Positions 1 to 7,344 of a stretch of DNA of 64,000 nucleotides are shown here, piece by piece; the stretch's first letter is position 1; every line of letters begins with the position of its first letter. Both the position numbers and the translations under genes were made by a program. The notes below the pieces were generated by a model. It saw nothing but the letters and a program-made list of their open reading frames with translations, searched no databases and had not been told where the DNA came from. Source of the stretch: DATMER01 sp035556715 (GTDB lineage: Bacteria > Acidobacteriota > Thermoanaerobaculia > Multivoradales > UBA5704); contig DATMER010000027.1 of NCBI GenBank assembly GCA_035556715.1, forward strand, positions 1 to 64,000, written 5' to 3'.

Positions 1-86
1 AGAGACTCCGGCGTGCGTCCGGACCGCACCAGCTCTACCATCTGGCGCCGGAACTCAGAAGAATACGGGGGTCTACCTCTTGCCAT
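1..86 (-). CDS. IS3-family transposase OrfA, N-terminal part (runs off window)
   Basis: Translation from the ATG at 86 begins MARGRPPYSSEF and continues RRQMVELVRSGRTPESL, which matches the conserved start of IS3-family OrfA proteins (the DNA-binding helix-turn-helix subunit made before OrfB by frameshifting). AAGGAG sits 8 bases upstream (minus strand, 99 to 94). Only about 28 codons are inside the window. The family call rests on recognising this N-terminus; the catalytic DDE part is not visible. Confidence 0.75.
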   Translation of the reverse strand, partial: MARGRPPYSSEFRRQMVELVRSGRTPES

Positions 87-168
87 CGCGCAACTCCTTA
101 TCCCTAAGGATGACGAGTCCACGAAACCGGGTCAACTCCAACGTGGGAGGCGTCAGCCTAACTGGACA
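1..168 (-). mobile_element. IS3-family insertion sequence, left end only
   Basis: The minus strand from 168 down to the window edge reads as the start of an IS3-type element. The probable terminus begins TGTCCAGTTAGGCTGACG (168 to 151), giving the 5'-TG expected of IS3 ends, and about 80 bp further in comes an OrfA start with a good ribosome site. The point where the terminus begins is also where the reading frame of a CAP-domain gene stops making sense. The other end lies outside the window, so inverted repeats and target duplication cannot be compared. Confidence 0.72.
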
Positions 169-340
169 GTATTGGGGCAAGCCCCTCCCCTATTTCCACC
201 AGGCGGAGAGGGGGCAGGCCGCCCGCGGCGCGCTCCTGGTTCAGGCGGACGAGGAAGCTCTCGCGCAGAGCGCCGTCATCCCCCGATACGGGAAGCGAGA
301 AGAGGAGGAACAGCAGAAGCAGGACCGGCGACTTCGTCAA
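169..340 (-). pseudogene. CAP/SCP-domain secreted protein, 5' part, interrupted by the IS
   Basis: The frame starting at 340 gives a signal peptide (MTKSPVLLLLFLLFSLPVSG) followed by ESFLVRLNQERAAGGLPPLRL, which is the first helix of bacterial CAP (cysteine-rich secretory/PR-1) domains, normally 'LVNQ.RAAAGLPPL'. About 57 codons in, the sequence runs into the IS terminus and a stop at 158. A CAP domain normally needs about 120 residues, so this is a disrupted gene. It is divergent from the cNMP/PilZ gene at 425. The rest should lie beyond the IS, left of the window. Confidence 0.65.
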
Positions 341-424
341 GCGCGCCCAGTTTACCCCGGGCTGTGGCAGAATCGAGGGTCTCTGTTGCGCTGCTGTTTA
401 TCTTTGCTTGATGGGAGGCCCCTG

Positions 425-1168
425 ATGTTGGAATCCTTGTTCAAGACGGTAGCTGTCTTCGAAGGCCTGCCCGACGAGTGGGTCGCGGAGCTCTCGGCCG
501 CCTCCGAGAAGCGGAGCTTCGAGCCGAACACCATCGTGTTCCGCAAAGACGACCCCTGCGACGGACTGTACGTGGTCTCGAAGGGGGGCGTGGTGGTCCG
601 CAACGAAGTGGTGGGGCAGCCGATCGAGCGCGTGCGCGCTCTCGGCCCGGGCGACGTCTTCGGCGAGACCGAGGCCCTCGACGCCGTGCCGCGGCAGTTC
701 TCGGCCCGGACCCTCGGACCCACCGTGGTCTACCGCATCCCGGAAGAGCCCCTGCTCGAAGCCCTGAAGCGCCACCCCGAGATCGAGATCTCCCTGCGCG
801 CTCCGCTCCCCCGCCGCCGGGCCGCGCGCATGAACGCCCTCATGGCCCCGGCCAGCCGGATGGAGCCGCGGATCTGGGTCGACCGGGAGGTGCTCCTGAC
901 CCTGGAAGACGGCCAGCGGCTCGGGCTCCGGCTGGAAAACCTGTCCACCGGCGGAGCCTGCCTCAGCCCGGCCCCGGACCATTGGCGGGTGCGCAAGACG
1001 CTGCGCTTCACCATGGGTACCGAAAACCAGCCCGAGCTGCTGCGGGTCTCCGGCGCGGTGCGCTGGCGCCTGGGAGGAGTCGTCGGCGTCGCCTTCGACG
1101 GAGCCGGTCCCGCGCTCCGCCGCCGGGTCAACGAGGCCCTGCGCGAGTTCCTCCCCCAGGCGAGCTGA
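425..1168 (+). CDS. Cyclic-nucleotide-binding domain / PilZ domain protein
   Basis: Predicted 247-residue cytoplasmic protein. Residues about 1-120 are a cNMP-binding beta-roll: 'LFKTVAVFEGLP' opening, the 'KGGVVVRN' strands and a 'GDVFGETEALD' phosphate-binding-cassette-like turn. Residues about 145-245 are a PilZ domain with the 'NLSTGG' motif used for c-di-GMP binding. It therefore may combine two nucleotide signals. The start is the ATG after which homology begins; the frame is open upstream but that part is not protein-like. It lies 9 bp ahead of the lipid kinase gene, so the two are probably co-transcribed. The ligand-binding residues are only partly recognisable, so actual ligand use is inference. 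Confidence 0.8.
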   Translation: MLESLFKTVAVFEGLPDEWVAELSAASEKRSFEPNTIVFRKDDPCDGLYVVSKGGVVVRNEVVGQPIERVRALGPGDVFGETEALDAVPRQFSARTLGPTVVYRIPEEPLLEALKRHPEIEISLRAPLPRRRAARMNALMAPASRMEPRIWVDREVLLTLEDGQRLGLRLENLSTGGACLSPAPDHWRVRKTLRFTMGTENQPELLRVSGAVRWRLGGVVGVAFDGAGPALRRRVNEALREFLPQAS

Positions 1169-1177
1169 CGGAGGCGG

Positions 1178-2089
1178 ATGCGCGTCACGGTGATCGTGAA
1201 CACCGGGGCCGGAACGGTCCAAGCCGGGGGGATCGACGCCGAATCGCTGCGCGGCATGTTCCAGGACGCCAGGATCGAGGCGGGGATCGAGGCTGATATT
1301 CGCTTCGTCCCCGGCGACCAGGTGGACGAGATTGCCCGGGAGGCGGTGAGTTCCGGAGTGGACGCGGTCGTGGCCGGAGGCGGGGACGGCACGATCCGCG
1401 CCGTCGCGGCCCGTCTGGCCGGCGGCCCGATCCCCCTTGCGGTCCTGCCCGTGGGGACCCTCAACCACTTCGCCCGCGACCTCGGCATCCCGCTCGACCT
1501 CCCCGAAGCGGTCAAGCTGATCGCGAAAGGAATCGCGAGCGGCACCGTCCGTTCGCTCGATGTCGGCGAAGTCAACGGCGAGATCTTCGTCAACAACTCG
1601 GTCTTGGGCTTCTACCCGCCGGTCGTGAAGGTGCGCGACCGCGAGCGGGACGAGAAGCAGCGGGGCAAGTGGATGGCCACGCTCTCGGCCGCGCTCAAGG
1701 TCCTCCCGCACCATCCGCCGCTCCGCATCCGGATCCGGATCGGGGGCAGGGAGCTCGTCAGCGAGACCCTCTTCGTGTTCATCGGCAACAACGAATACGA
1801 GATGGGCGCCTTCACCTACGGCGCCCGCTCGCGGTTCGACAGCGGCAACCTCTATCTCTACATCGCGAAGATCCGCGGGCGTCTCGGGCTCCTCGGCCTC
1901 CTGCTGCTCAGCCTGTTCCGGGACGTGAAGGGAACGAGCCGGATCGACTGCCTCTCCGCGCCGGAGCTCGAGATCGCGATGAGCCAGCGCTCGGTCCCGG
2001 TCTACCTGGATGGAGAGGTGACGGTGCTCGAAACCCCCCTGCGCTACCGCACCCGGGTGCGGGACCTGCGGGTGATCCTGCCTGGATAG
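1178..2089 (+). CDS. Diacylglycerol kinase-like lipid kinase
   Basis: A 303-residue protein of the DAGK catalytic family (YegS/DgkB type), which phosphorylates lipid hydroxyls with ATP. The nucleotide-binding GGGDGT motif is at about residue 67, followed by 'LPVGTLNHFARDLGIP', the second conserved glycine-rich/Asn segment. The length is normal for the family. GGAGGC lies just before the ATG. The gene directly follows the cNMP/PilZ gene, so the kinase may be part of a signalling or membrane-lipid response, but substrate cannot be read from sequence. Confidence 0.88.
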   Translation: MRVTVIVNTGAGTVQAGGIDAESLRGMFQDARIEAGIEADIRFVPGDQVDEIAREAVSSGVDAVVAGGGDGTIRAVAARLAGGPIPLAVLPVGTLNHFARDLGIPLDLPEAVKLIAKGIASGTVRSLDVGEVNGEIFVNNSVLGFYPPVVKVRDRERDEKQRGKWMATLSAALKVLPHHPPLRIRIRIGGRELVSETLFVFIGNNEYEMGAFTYGARSRFDSGNLYLYIAKIRGRLGLLGLLLLSLFRDVKGTSRIDCLSAPELEIAMSQRSVPVYLDGEVTVLETPLRYRTRVRDLRVILPG

Positions 2090-2254
2090 CCCGAGTGCCG
2101 CTAGTCTCCTCCCTTTCCCGCCGCAGGTTCCCTGGGAGCGCCGGCATCCTGCCGGCCTTGCTTGTGAGGGCTGGAGTCAATTCCTCTCCATTCTGGAGAC
2201 GTTTACCCCGCTTCCGTTCCCGCCTGAAACCTATTATCCTTACGCTGCCTGCCC

Positions 2255-3709
2255 ATGAGCGACAACGACGGGAAGCGCCTGCTCGGCAAGACGGCCACGG
2301 TCCTTCGTGACTCCGCCGATTTCTCGCAAGGCGAGCTTGCGGAGAAGCTCGGAGTGTCTCGCGACCTTGTCTCGAAGATCGAGAACGGCCGCACGGCAAG
2401 CCCGGACCGGGTTCTGGAGGTTGCGCAGTCGATCGGCCTCCGGACGATCCACTACCTCAAGACACTTCATCTGATGGAGTTCCTCGACGAGGAGCGGCGC
2501 AAGCCCCTCGATCCCCTCGGGCTCACCCCGGAGCAGGAAGTCGTCCTCTACGAGGCCGTCCGCGAGCTGAACGTCCGCTTCGAGGCGAAGCACCGCGACG
2601 ATAACCGGCGTGAGAACCGCAAACGGGCCCTCCAGATCGCGAAGGAGCAGTGGGAGCGGCTTGAGAAGGTCGCGCCAGCCCGGAGGCAGGCCGAGATCCG
2701 CGAGACCGCAGCCCTCCACACTTGGTCGTTCTGCGACTATCTTTGTGCCGAAAGCGTTCGACAGGCCGTCCGCGACCCTTGGGAGGCTATCCATGTTGCC
2801 TGCCTCGCGGTGGTCGCCGCCCAATGCTGTATGGATCTTCCCTGGAATCTTCGGCTCGTCGCCTACACCCTCGCCCATCTTGCCAACACCTTCCGTGTCG
2901 CGAGCAAACACGAGAAGGCCGAGAGGCTCTTTGTCCGGGCCAACCGCCTGTGGGCGCGCGTGCCTGACTCGGCCGACCCAGGGGTGCTCAAACCCGGCCG
3001 CATCCATTATCTGGAAGCTGCGCTTCGCAAAGACCAGCGCAGACTGCCACAGGCTCTCGCTTGTCTGGATCGGGCCTTCGAGGGCGGAATCGACCTTGGG
3101 CGGGTTCTCATCCACAAAGCTCTTGTGCTCAGCCTCATGGGCTCCTACGAGGAAGCGATCGTGAACCTTCGGCGCGCTGACGCAGTCCTGGTGGATCGAG
3201 AACCCAGAGATGAGACGGTCCTGAAGTACAACATCGGCGTCAACTTATGTCACCTGAAGCGCTTCGCCGAGGCTGCCGTGCTCGCAGCTGCTGTCAGCGA
3301 CAGCATCGAAGCCTCCAAGAATAAGATCGACATCTTGCGTAGCCGCTGGCTTCAGGCTCGCGTGCTTGCCGGGAAGGGAGAGCGTGTGCTCGCCTGTGGG
3401 ATCTACGAAGAGCTGGTCGAAGACTTCCACAAGCGCAACATGACGTACGATCTCGCCCTCGTCTCCACCGAGCTTTCCGCCCTCCTTCTCTCGCTCGGCC
3501 GGATTAGCGAATGTCAGTCTCTCGTCGCCGGGCTCCCCTCGTATTTCGAAGAGAGGGGTATCCACCGGGAGGCTCTGGAAGCCCTGCGGGTGTTCTCCGA
3601 CAGCGTCCGCATGCAGACGGCAACCGAGGCGTTCGCCCGCCGGGTGGTCGCCTTTCTCTACCTGGCCCGGGGCAACCGGGACCTCCGCTTCCTGCCGGTC
3701 AGATCATGA
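2255..3709 (+). CDS. XRE-family regulator with long helical-repeat C-terminus
   Basis: 484 residues. The first 70 contain a lambda-repressor-like helix-turn-helix: 'FSQGELAEKLGVSRDLVSKIENGRTAS'. The rest is all-helical with TPR-like segments (for example around 210-330, with repeated pairs of about 17-residue helices), resembling regulators in which a peptide- or protein-sensing TPR domain controls an XRE DNA-binding head. No Shine-Dalgarno site is obvious; the ATG is the only start that keeps the HTH intact. It begins a run of four HTH-type genes reading the same way. Target and signal are unknown. Confidence 0.78.
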   Translation: MSDNDGKRLLGKTATVLRDSADFSQGELAEKLGVSRDLVSKIENGRTASPDRVLEVAQSIGLRTIHYLKTLHLMEFLDEERRKPLDPLGLTPEQEVVLYEAVRELNVRFEAKHRDDNRRENRKRALQIAKEQWERLEKVAPARRQAEIRETAALHTWSFCDYLCAESVRQAVRDPWEAIHVACLAVVAAQCCMDLPWNLRLVAYTLAHLANTFRVASKHEKAERLFVRANRLWARVPDSADPGVLKPGRIHYLEAALRKDQRRLPQALACLDRAFEGGIDLGRVLIHKALVLSLMGSYEEAIVNLRRADAVLVDREPRDETVLKYNIGVNLCHLKRFAEAAVLAAAVSDSIEASKNKIDILRSRWLQARVLAGKGERVLACGIYEELVEDFHKRNMTYDLALVSTELSALLLSLGRISECQSLVAGLPSYFEERGIHREALEALRVFSDSVRMQTATEAFARRVVAFLYLARGNRDLRFLPVRS

Positions 3710-3853
3710 GCCCGGCCGGCAAGGACTGCCGAGTGGATCCATCTCGCATCCCGCATCGGTCGTCGGCTGAGTCGGGAGTGGAAGCTCCCCCTTTACTGCA
3801 AACCCGGTAAACAGAGCGGCCAACAGTGTGGCCATCAAGAAGAATCGAGTCAT
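3704..3853 (-). CDS. Small secreted peptide, 49 aa
   Basis: Minus-strand ORF of 49 codons with a strong ribosome site (AGGAGGAACTGTC then ATG). It encodes a hydrophobic N-terminus typical of a signal peptide (MTRFFLMATLLAALFTGFAV) followed by a short Pro/Cys-containing tail ending CRPGS. Its start codon shares bases with a possible ATG of the tandem-HTH gene on the other strand, and its 3' end overlaps the end of the XRE gene by 6 bp. Similar tiny exported peptides are common in this phylum. Coding status rests on the ribosome site and signal peptide only. Confidence 0.5.
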   Translation of the reverse strand: MTRFFLMATLLAALFTGFAVKGELPLPTQPTTDAGCEMDPLGSPCRPGS

Positions 3854-4661
3854 GACAGTTCCTCCTCCTCAAGAAGAGACTTCGCCGAAGGCCTGCATGG
3901 CCCCCGCGAGCCCCCCAAAAACCTCCACGGCATTGCTGGTCAAGCTCCTTCGGAGAGTCATCCTCGACTGCACCCAAAGCGACCTCTCGACCCGAAGCGG
4001 CGTCCACGAGAACCTCCTCTCCCGGTATGAGAGCGGAGAGGTCAAGCCGACCTCCCGGAACCTCGACCGGCTGCTGAATGCGGCCGGCGTCCTCGGGATC
4101 AAGGAGCCCCTTTGCTTCGCGGTCGATCACCTCTTCGACCTCCTGAACCCTCCGCCGCAGGCCGCCGCGACCCCCGGCGACCCGCTGCTCCTCGAAGACC
4201 TCCTCCGCCGCACCGCGCTCCGGCTCCGCCAGCTTCAGCCCGATCCTCAGCTCTTGCCTGGAGAGTATATTCCTCCAACCCGGAGAGAATTCCACTCCAC
4301 CGCCCTCCTGGTCCGCTTCCTCCGCAACATTCTCCTGGACTGCACCCTCCTCGAGCTCTCGAGCCGCAGCGGCATCGACAAGGACCTGATCTCCCGCTAC
4401 GGGCGCGGCAAAATCCAGCCGGGTCCTGCGAAACTCGACCGCCTGCTCGCCGAAGCGCACGTGCTCCACCTCAAGGAGCCCCTCCTCCGCGCCATGGACC
4501 ACCTCTCCGCCGTCCTTTCCCGCGAGCCACAACCCGCAAAGACCACGGACGACGAACCCCTCCTCGCCCCCAGCCCCTCCGACTCCCTCCTCGCCTTTGC
4601 CGACGAGCTGCTGCGTCGCACAACAGCGAAATTTTTCCCTGATCCGGTGCCTGAAGGCTGA
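3852..4661 (+). CDS. Tandem-duplicated helix-turn-helix protein
   Basis: About 269 residues from the ATG at 3852 (an in-frame GTG at 3828 is an alternative; neither has a good ribosome site, and an ATG at 3897 is also possible). The protein is an internal duplication: both halves have 'TALLV..LR.(V/I)(I/L)LDCT...LS.RSG(V/I)...L(L/I)SRY..G..(K/Q)P....LDRLL..A.VL.(I/L)KEPL..A.DHL..(L/V)L', each containing an XRE-like HTH. It is probably a DNA-binding protein that contacts two half-sites with one chain. It sits between the XRE/TPR regulator and two further small HTH-type genes. Confidence 0.7.
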   Translation: MTVPPPQEETSPKACMAPASPPKTSTALLVKLLRRVILDCTQSDLSTRSGVHENLLSRYESGEVKPTSRNLDRLLNAAGVLGIKEPLCFAVDHLFDLLNPPPQAAATPGDPLLLEDLLRRTALRLRQLQPDPQLLPGEYIPPTRREFHSTALLVRFLRNILLDCTLLELSSRSGIDKDLISRYGRGKIQPGPAKLDRLLAEAHVLHLKEPLLRAMDHLSAVLSREPQPAKTTDDEPLLAPSPSDSLLAFADELLRRTTAKFFPDPVPEG

Positions 4662-4686
4662 GTCCGTTTTCCGGGAAGCATAACAC

Positions 4687-4753
4687 CTCACCCCCTATCC
4701 CCCTCTCCCGGGCCGGGTGGGCGGGAGATGGGAGAGGGGGACAGGGGGTGAGG
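4687..4753. repeat. CTCACCCCCTATCCCCCTCTCCC-type inverted repeat
   Basis: Two arms (4687-4709 and 4730-4753) are near-perfect reverse complements, with CCTCACCCCCTATCCCCC in one and the complementary purine-rich run in the other. The element lies in the gap between two HTH-type genes. This pyrimidine-rich palindrome is of a kind widely dispersed in high-GC genomes. A related C/T-rich hairpin occurs near 63084-63125 in this window. It may act as a terminator or simply be a dispersed repeat. Confidence 0.7.
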
Positions 4754-4873
4754 TCCCGACAAATTCCGTCCTTCGTGCCGACCATGTCCCACCATCCGGA
4801 AAGGCGCTGCTCACAACCCGCTCACCGATCCGTACTCTGGTGCGCACAAGCTGCACGACCCAAGGGAGACACG

Positions 4874-5143
4874 ATGCCCACCTCGCCACCGACCGGACGG
4901 GAAGCACGCCTCGATGCCCTGGAAGATCTCCGGCAGGCCCTCAATGCCCTCGGAGAAGTGGACCTCACCCTCACCCTGCGCGCCCGGCAGCTCCCCGACG
5001 AGCAGAGCCGCGGTGTGCTGGAATGCGTCCTCCGCGACCACCTCGGCCAGGCCATCGCCGAGCTCAAGAGCCTCGCCCAGGAGCTGGCCGCGCCCCCACG
5101 TCCCCGCCGCCACCGCCGGCCTTCCCGTCCTTCGAGGTCCTGA
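4874..5143 (+). CDS. Small helical protein of unknown function
   Basis: 89 residues starting at the ATG preceded by GGGAGA. Residues 12-70 are predicted helical and charged ('LDALEDLRQALNALGEVDLTL', 'QSRGVLECVLRDHLGQAIAEL'), ending in a basic Pro/Arg-rich tail (PRPRRHRRPSRPSRS) that could touch nucleic acid. It ends one base before the next gene's ATG, so the two are very likely co-translated. I do not recognise the family. Neighbouring genes are HTH-type regulators, which suggests it may be a partner or modulator. Confidence 0.55.
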   Translation: MPTSPPTGREARLDALEDLRQALNALGEVDLTLTLRARQLPDEQSRGVLECVLRDHLGQAIAELKSLAQELAAPPRPRRHRRPSRPSRS

Positions 5144-5144
5144 C

Positions 5145-5540
5145 ATGACGGAACCCGTTCAGGAGACCGCCTTGGACCAACCGCGAAACAGTCCCCTGGA
5201 AAGCGCCGTCATCGAAGTCCTGAAGATCCGCCTTTCCTATCTTCGCCTCTCGCTGCGCAAAGTCGAGCGCGACCTGCAAATGGGCCACGGGGGCATCGCC
5301 GCCATCCTCCGCGGCCAGAGGGTCTTGCGAATCCAGCACCTGGAAGTTCTCGGCCCCATCCTCGGCTTCACCCCGGACCAGATCCTGCGCGAAGCCCTCG
5401 ACCGGATGGAGGGCACGCCGGTCTCGACCCCCGACGACATCCTGGCCAACCGGGTCGCCTCCTGCGTCGTCGACAAGCTCCTCCCGCACCTCACGCTGCT
5501 CGAGCCTCCCCCTTTCGACGCCTCAGAAGAGGACTGCTGA
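5145..5540 (+). CDS. Small XRE-like HTH protein
   Basis: 131 residues. The central part ('LRLSLRKVERDLQMGHGGIAAILRGQRVLRIQHLEVLGPILG') has the spacing of a degenerate lambda-repressor HTH of the type common in this phylum, followed by 'FTPDQILREAL'. The C-terminal 50 residues are helical and not recognised. The ATG follows the preceding gene's stop by one base. Presumably a DNA-binding regulator; the targets cannot be read. Confidence 0.6.
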   Translation: MTEPVQETALDQPRNSPLESAVIEVLKIRLSYLRLSLRKVERDLQMGHGGIAAILRGQRVLRIQHLEVLGPILGFTPDQILREALDRMEGTPVSTPDDILANRVASCVVDKLLPHLTLLEPPPFDASEEDC

Positions 5541-5814
5541 GCCCAAAAGCCGAGGAGTGGAGCGGAAATAGCGCCATTTGCGCGTTTTTGCGGCCACTTT
5601 TCGGCCTTGGGAGAATTTCTCAACTTTTCTCGTCAAAAAGACTGGACATTTCAAAAGATCCAGCCGTACACTCCCTTCAGAGCAGTCATTCTGTGAACTG
5701 AACATCAGACGTTGACGGTCGATCCCAGCAGTCCCAGTCTGCTGTCGATCGTGGATGTTCCAGGAAAGCTCTTCCGGGCCATTCTGGTCCGGCTTTGTTG
5801 AAAGGAGAGTGTGT

Positions 5815-6162
5815 ATGTACCAGACCAAGGTGGTACCGCAGAAGCTGAACCCCGCGGGGTCCGCGCCGGTGAGGATGGATCTCAAGCCGGAGCGGATCCA
5901 GCAGCATCTCCTGCGTCTGCCCGGCTGGAAGCTGCGGGCGAAGGCGCCGGGGATCGAGAGCGTCCGGCATTTCACCAGTCCGGAGGGGGCGAGCACGTTC
6001 GCCTCTTACGCCTGCCGGCTCGCGGCCAAGCAACGCCAGCCGGTAAAGATCGTGGTGAAGGGCGGAAAGGTGATCGTCTCGCTGCCTGGGTATCCCCCCC
6101 GGGGCTGCACGGGCGGGCTCACGGACGCCGTGTTCAAGCTCGCCGGTCTGATCGGCGCCTGA
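5815..6162 (+). CDS. Pterin-4a-carbinolamine dehydratase-like protein, active site degenerate
   Basis: 115 residues with a clear ribosome site (AAAGGAGA). The layout resembles the PCD/DCoH fold: 'LPGWKLRA...RHFTSPEGASTFASYACRLAAKQRQPVKIVVKGGKVIVSLPGY...GGLTDAVFKLAGLIG'. In true dehydratases the segment after the long helix carries the His-His-Pro catalytic motif; here it is 'KQRQPVKI', so both catalytic histidines are missing, while the C-terminal GGLT and 'LAxxI' are kept. It probably uses the fold for binding rather than catalysis. An ORF-rich leader and the next small genes follow closely. Confidence 0.6.
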   Translation: MYQTKVVPQKLNPAGSAPVRMDLKPERIQQHLLRLPGWKLRAKAPGIESVRHFTSPEGASTFASYACRLAAKQRQPVKIVVKGGKVIVSLPGYPPRGCTGGLTDAVFKLAGLIGA

Positions 6163-6177
6163 AGAAAGGAGGAGATT

Positions 6178-6261
6178 GTGCTGCTGTCTGCCGGAGAAAA
6201 AGGAAAAGCCGCCCGAGAAGGCCTGGAAAACCACTCGGACGGCCGCTCCAGCGACCGGTAA
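6178..6261 (+). CDS. Possible 27-aa leader peptide
   Basis: A GTG start lies 6 bases after a very strong AAGGAGG, giving a 27-codon polar peptide that ends before the hairpin at 6295. A TTG at 6176 opens another frame that runs on into the next gene. The ribosome site demands some translated product here, but which frame is used is uncertain. Confidence 0.3.
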   Translation: MLLSAGEKGKAAREGLENHSDGRSSDR

Positions 6262-6294
6262 GTCGACTAGAAGCCTTCGCAGTATAACCCTTTC

Positions 6295-6318
6295 GGGGGC
6301 GTCAAGGCGCCCCCGGTT
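6295..6318 (+). terminator. GC-rich hairpin between small genes
   Basis: GGGGGCG (6295-6301) pairs with CGCCCCC (6308-6314) around a 6-base loop, followed by GGTTCTT. It would partly terminate or pause transcription between the dehydratase-like gene and the coiled-coil gene. Confidence 0.6.
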
Positions 6319-6337
6319 CTTGAAACAGGAGATCGAT

Positions 6338-6718
6338 ATGGACCAGCCCACGTCATATGCGGACCACATGCAGCAGTGGCAACGACGCCTGAGCGCCATG
6401 GCGGAGAACGCCGAAGATCTCGTGCACCTGGAGTCGCGGCGCGACAAGCTTCAGGGCGTCCTGGACCGGGCGATTACCGTCTTCCAGATTCAGGCCGCCG
6501 CCGCGGCCACCAAGCAGGAAGCCACCCGGGAGCTCGAGACCCTGATAGCCGACGGGCGGATGGTGATGACCTTCCTCAACGCCGGTCTCCGGGAACACTA
6601 TGGGAAGGACAGCGAGAAGCTCGCCGAGTTCCACATCGCCCCTTTCCGCGGCCGCCGTCCGACGGCCGCGAAGCCGGAGCCTCCCCCGCCTCCGACCCTG
6701 CCTGAAGACGTTCGCTGA
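6338..6718 (+). CDS. Coiled-coil protein next to repeat array 1
   Basis: 126 residues from an ATG with CAGGAG upstream. Residues 8-95 are strongly helical and heptad-like ('QQWQRRLSAMAENAEDLVHL', 'RRDKLQGVLDRAITVFQI'), followed by a Pro-rich tail ('KPEPPPPPTLPEDVR'). No catalytic motif. Two other proteins in this window (37161-37676 and 44060-44539) share the plan of an N-terminal helical part then a Pro-rich linker, and they too adjoin 21-bp-period arrays; those two add a winged helix that this one lacks. Family not recognised. Confidence 0.6.
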   Translation: MDQPTSYADHMQQWQRRLSAMAENAEDLVHLESRRDKLQGVLDRAITVFQIQAAAAATKQEATRELETLIADGRMVMTFLNAGLREHYGKDSEKLAEFHIAPFRGRRPTAAKPEPPPPPTLPEDVR

Positions 6719-6730
6719 TTGATCCTTCTA

Positions 6731-6760
6731 GGGGGCGCGCTGAGCCGCGCCCCCTTCCTT
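6731..6760 (+). terminator. Rho-independent terminator
   Basis: GGGGGCGCG (6731-6739) pairs with CGCGCCCCC (6746-6754), loop of 6, then TTCCTTTTC. It lies 12 bases after the coiled-coil gene and separates it from array 1. Confidence 0.8.
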
Positions 6761-6803
6761 TTCCCTCTCCCCCCGCGCCGAACCCCGATGGCAGATTCCC
6801 GGC

Positions 6804-7230
6804 AACCTATCGGCGGCTGATCCGAACCTATAGGTCCATCCGCCGCACCTATCGGCGAGCCGGCGATAGGTTGCGACAACCCGCCAATAGGTTATTCACA
6901 AGCCGGCGATAGGTTACGGCGACGCGCCGATAGGTTGAAGAGAGCTGGCGAAAGGCTTCGGGGAGAAGCCGAAAGCTTTCAGCCGAGAGCGGATAGGTTC
7001 CGGCAAGGCGCCGAAGGCTTTCAGCGGGCCGCCGATAGGTTATGGCTCCCCGCTGAAGATCTGCGGCGCGCCGGCGATAGGTTGAGGACCGCCACCAATA
7101 GAGCAAGGTACCGCCGCCGATAGGTTAGGACCGGCCGCCGATAGGTCCTGAAGTGCCGCCGATAGGCTGGGAACGGTCGCCGATAGGTTCTGGAGAGGCG
7201 CCGATAGGTCGGGGAGTCCCGCCGAAGATC
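6804..7230. repeat. Array 1: 21-bp-period repeats with core GCCGATAGGTT
   Basis: Twenty-one units of a short degenerate word. Three lie in inverse orientation (CCTATC at 6806, CCTATA at 6827, CCTATC at 6848), then eighteen are direct, with the G of GATAGG (or its aligned equivalent) at 6865, 6886, 6908, 6929, 6950, 6971, 6992, 7013, 7034, 7055, 7076, 7097, 7119, 7140, 7161, 7182, 7203 and 7224. Every step is 21 bp except two of 22. The core (GCCGATAGGTT) is conserved at about 6-10 positions and the bases between are variable. The two 22-bp steps break any reading frame, so this is not a heptad-repeat gene. The region fills nearly the whole 6761-7344 gap. Confidence 0.9.
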
Positions 7231-7344
7231 CAAAAATAACTTGGAATCATCCGCGCCCTGGCTTCACTCCAGGAGTGATTGGGAACGAGGAAGGCCTCAA
7301 GGGAGGCCACAGGGCTGATCCATCCACAGAAAGGAGATACCATC

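Noticed and set aside
398..1714. 438-codon minus-strand frame under the cNMP/PilZ and lipid-kinase genes
   Set aside because: It is the GC-rich antisense frame of two clearly recognised genes and has low-complexity Arg/Asp/Gly composition.
6849..7233. Long open frames with heptad repeats (TYRRxxx on one strand, ADRLRxx on the other) across array 1
   Set aside because: They follow from the 21-bp period; the 22-bp steps at 6886-6908 and 7097-7119 break each frame, there is no ribosome site, and both strands look equally open.
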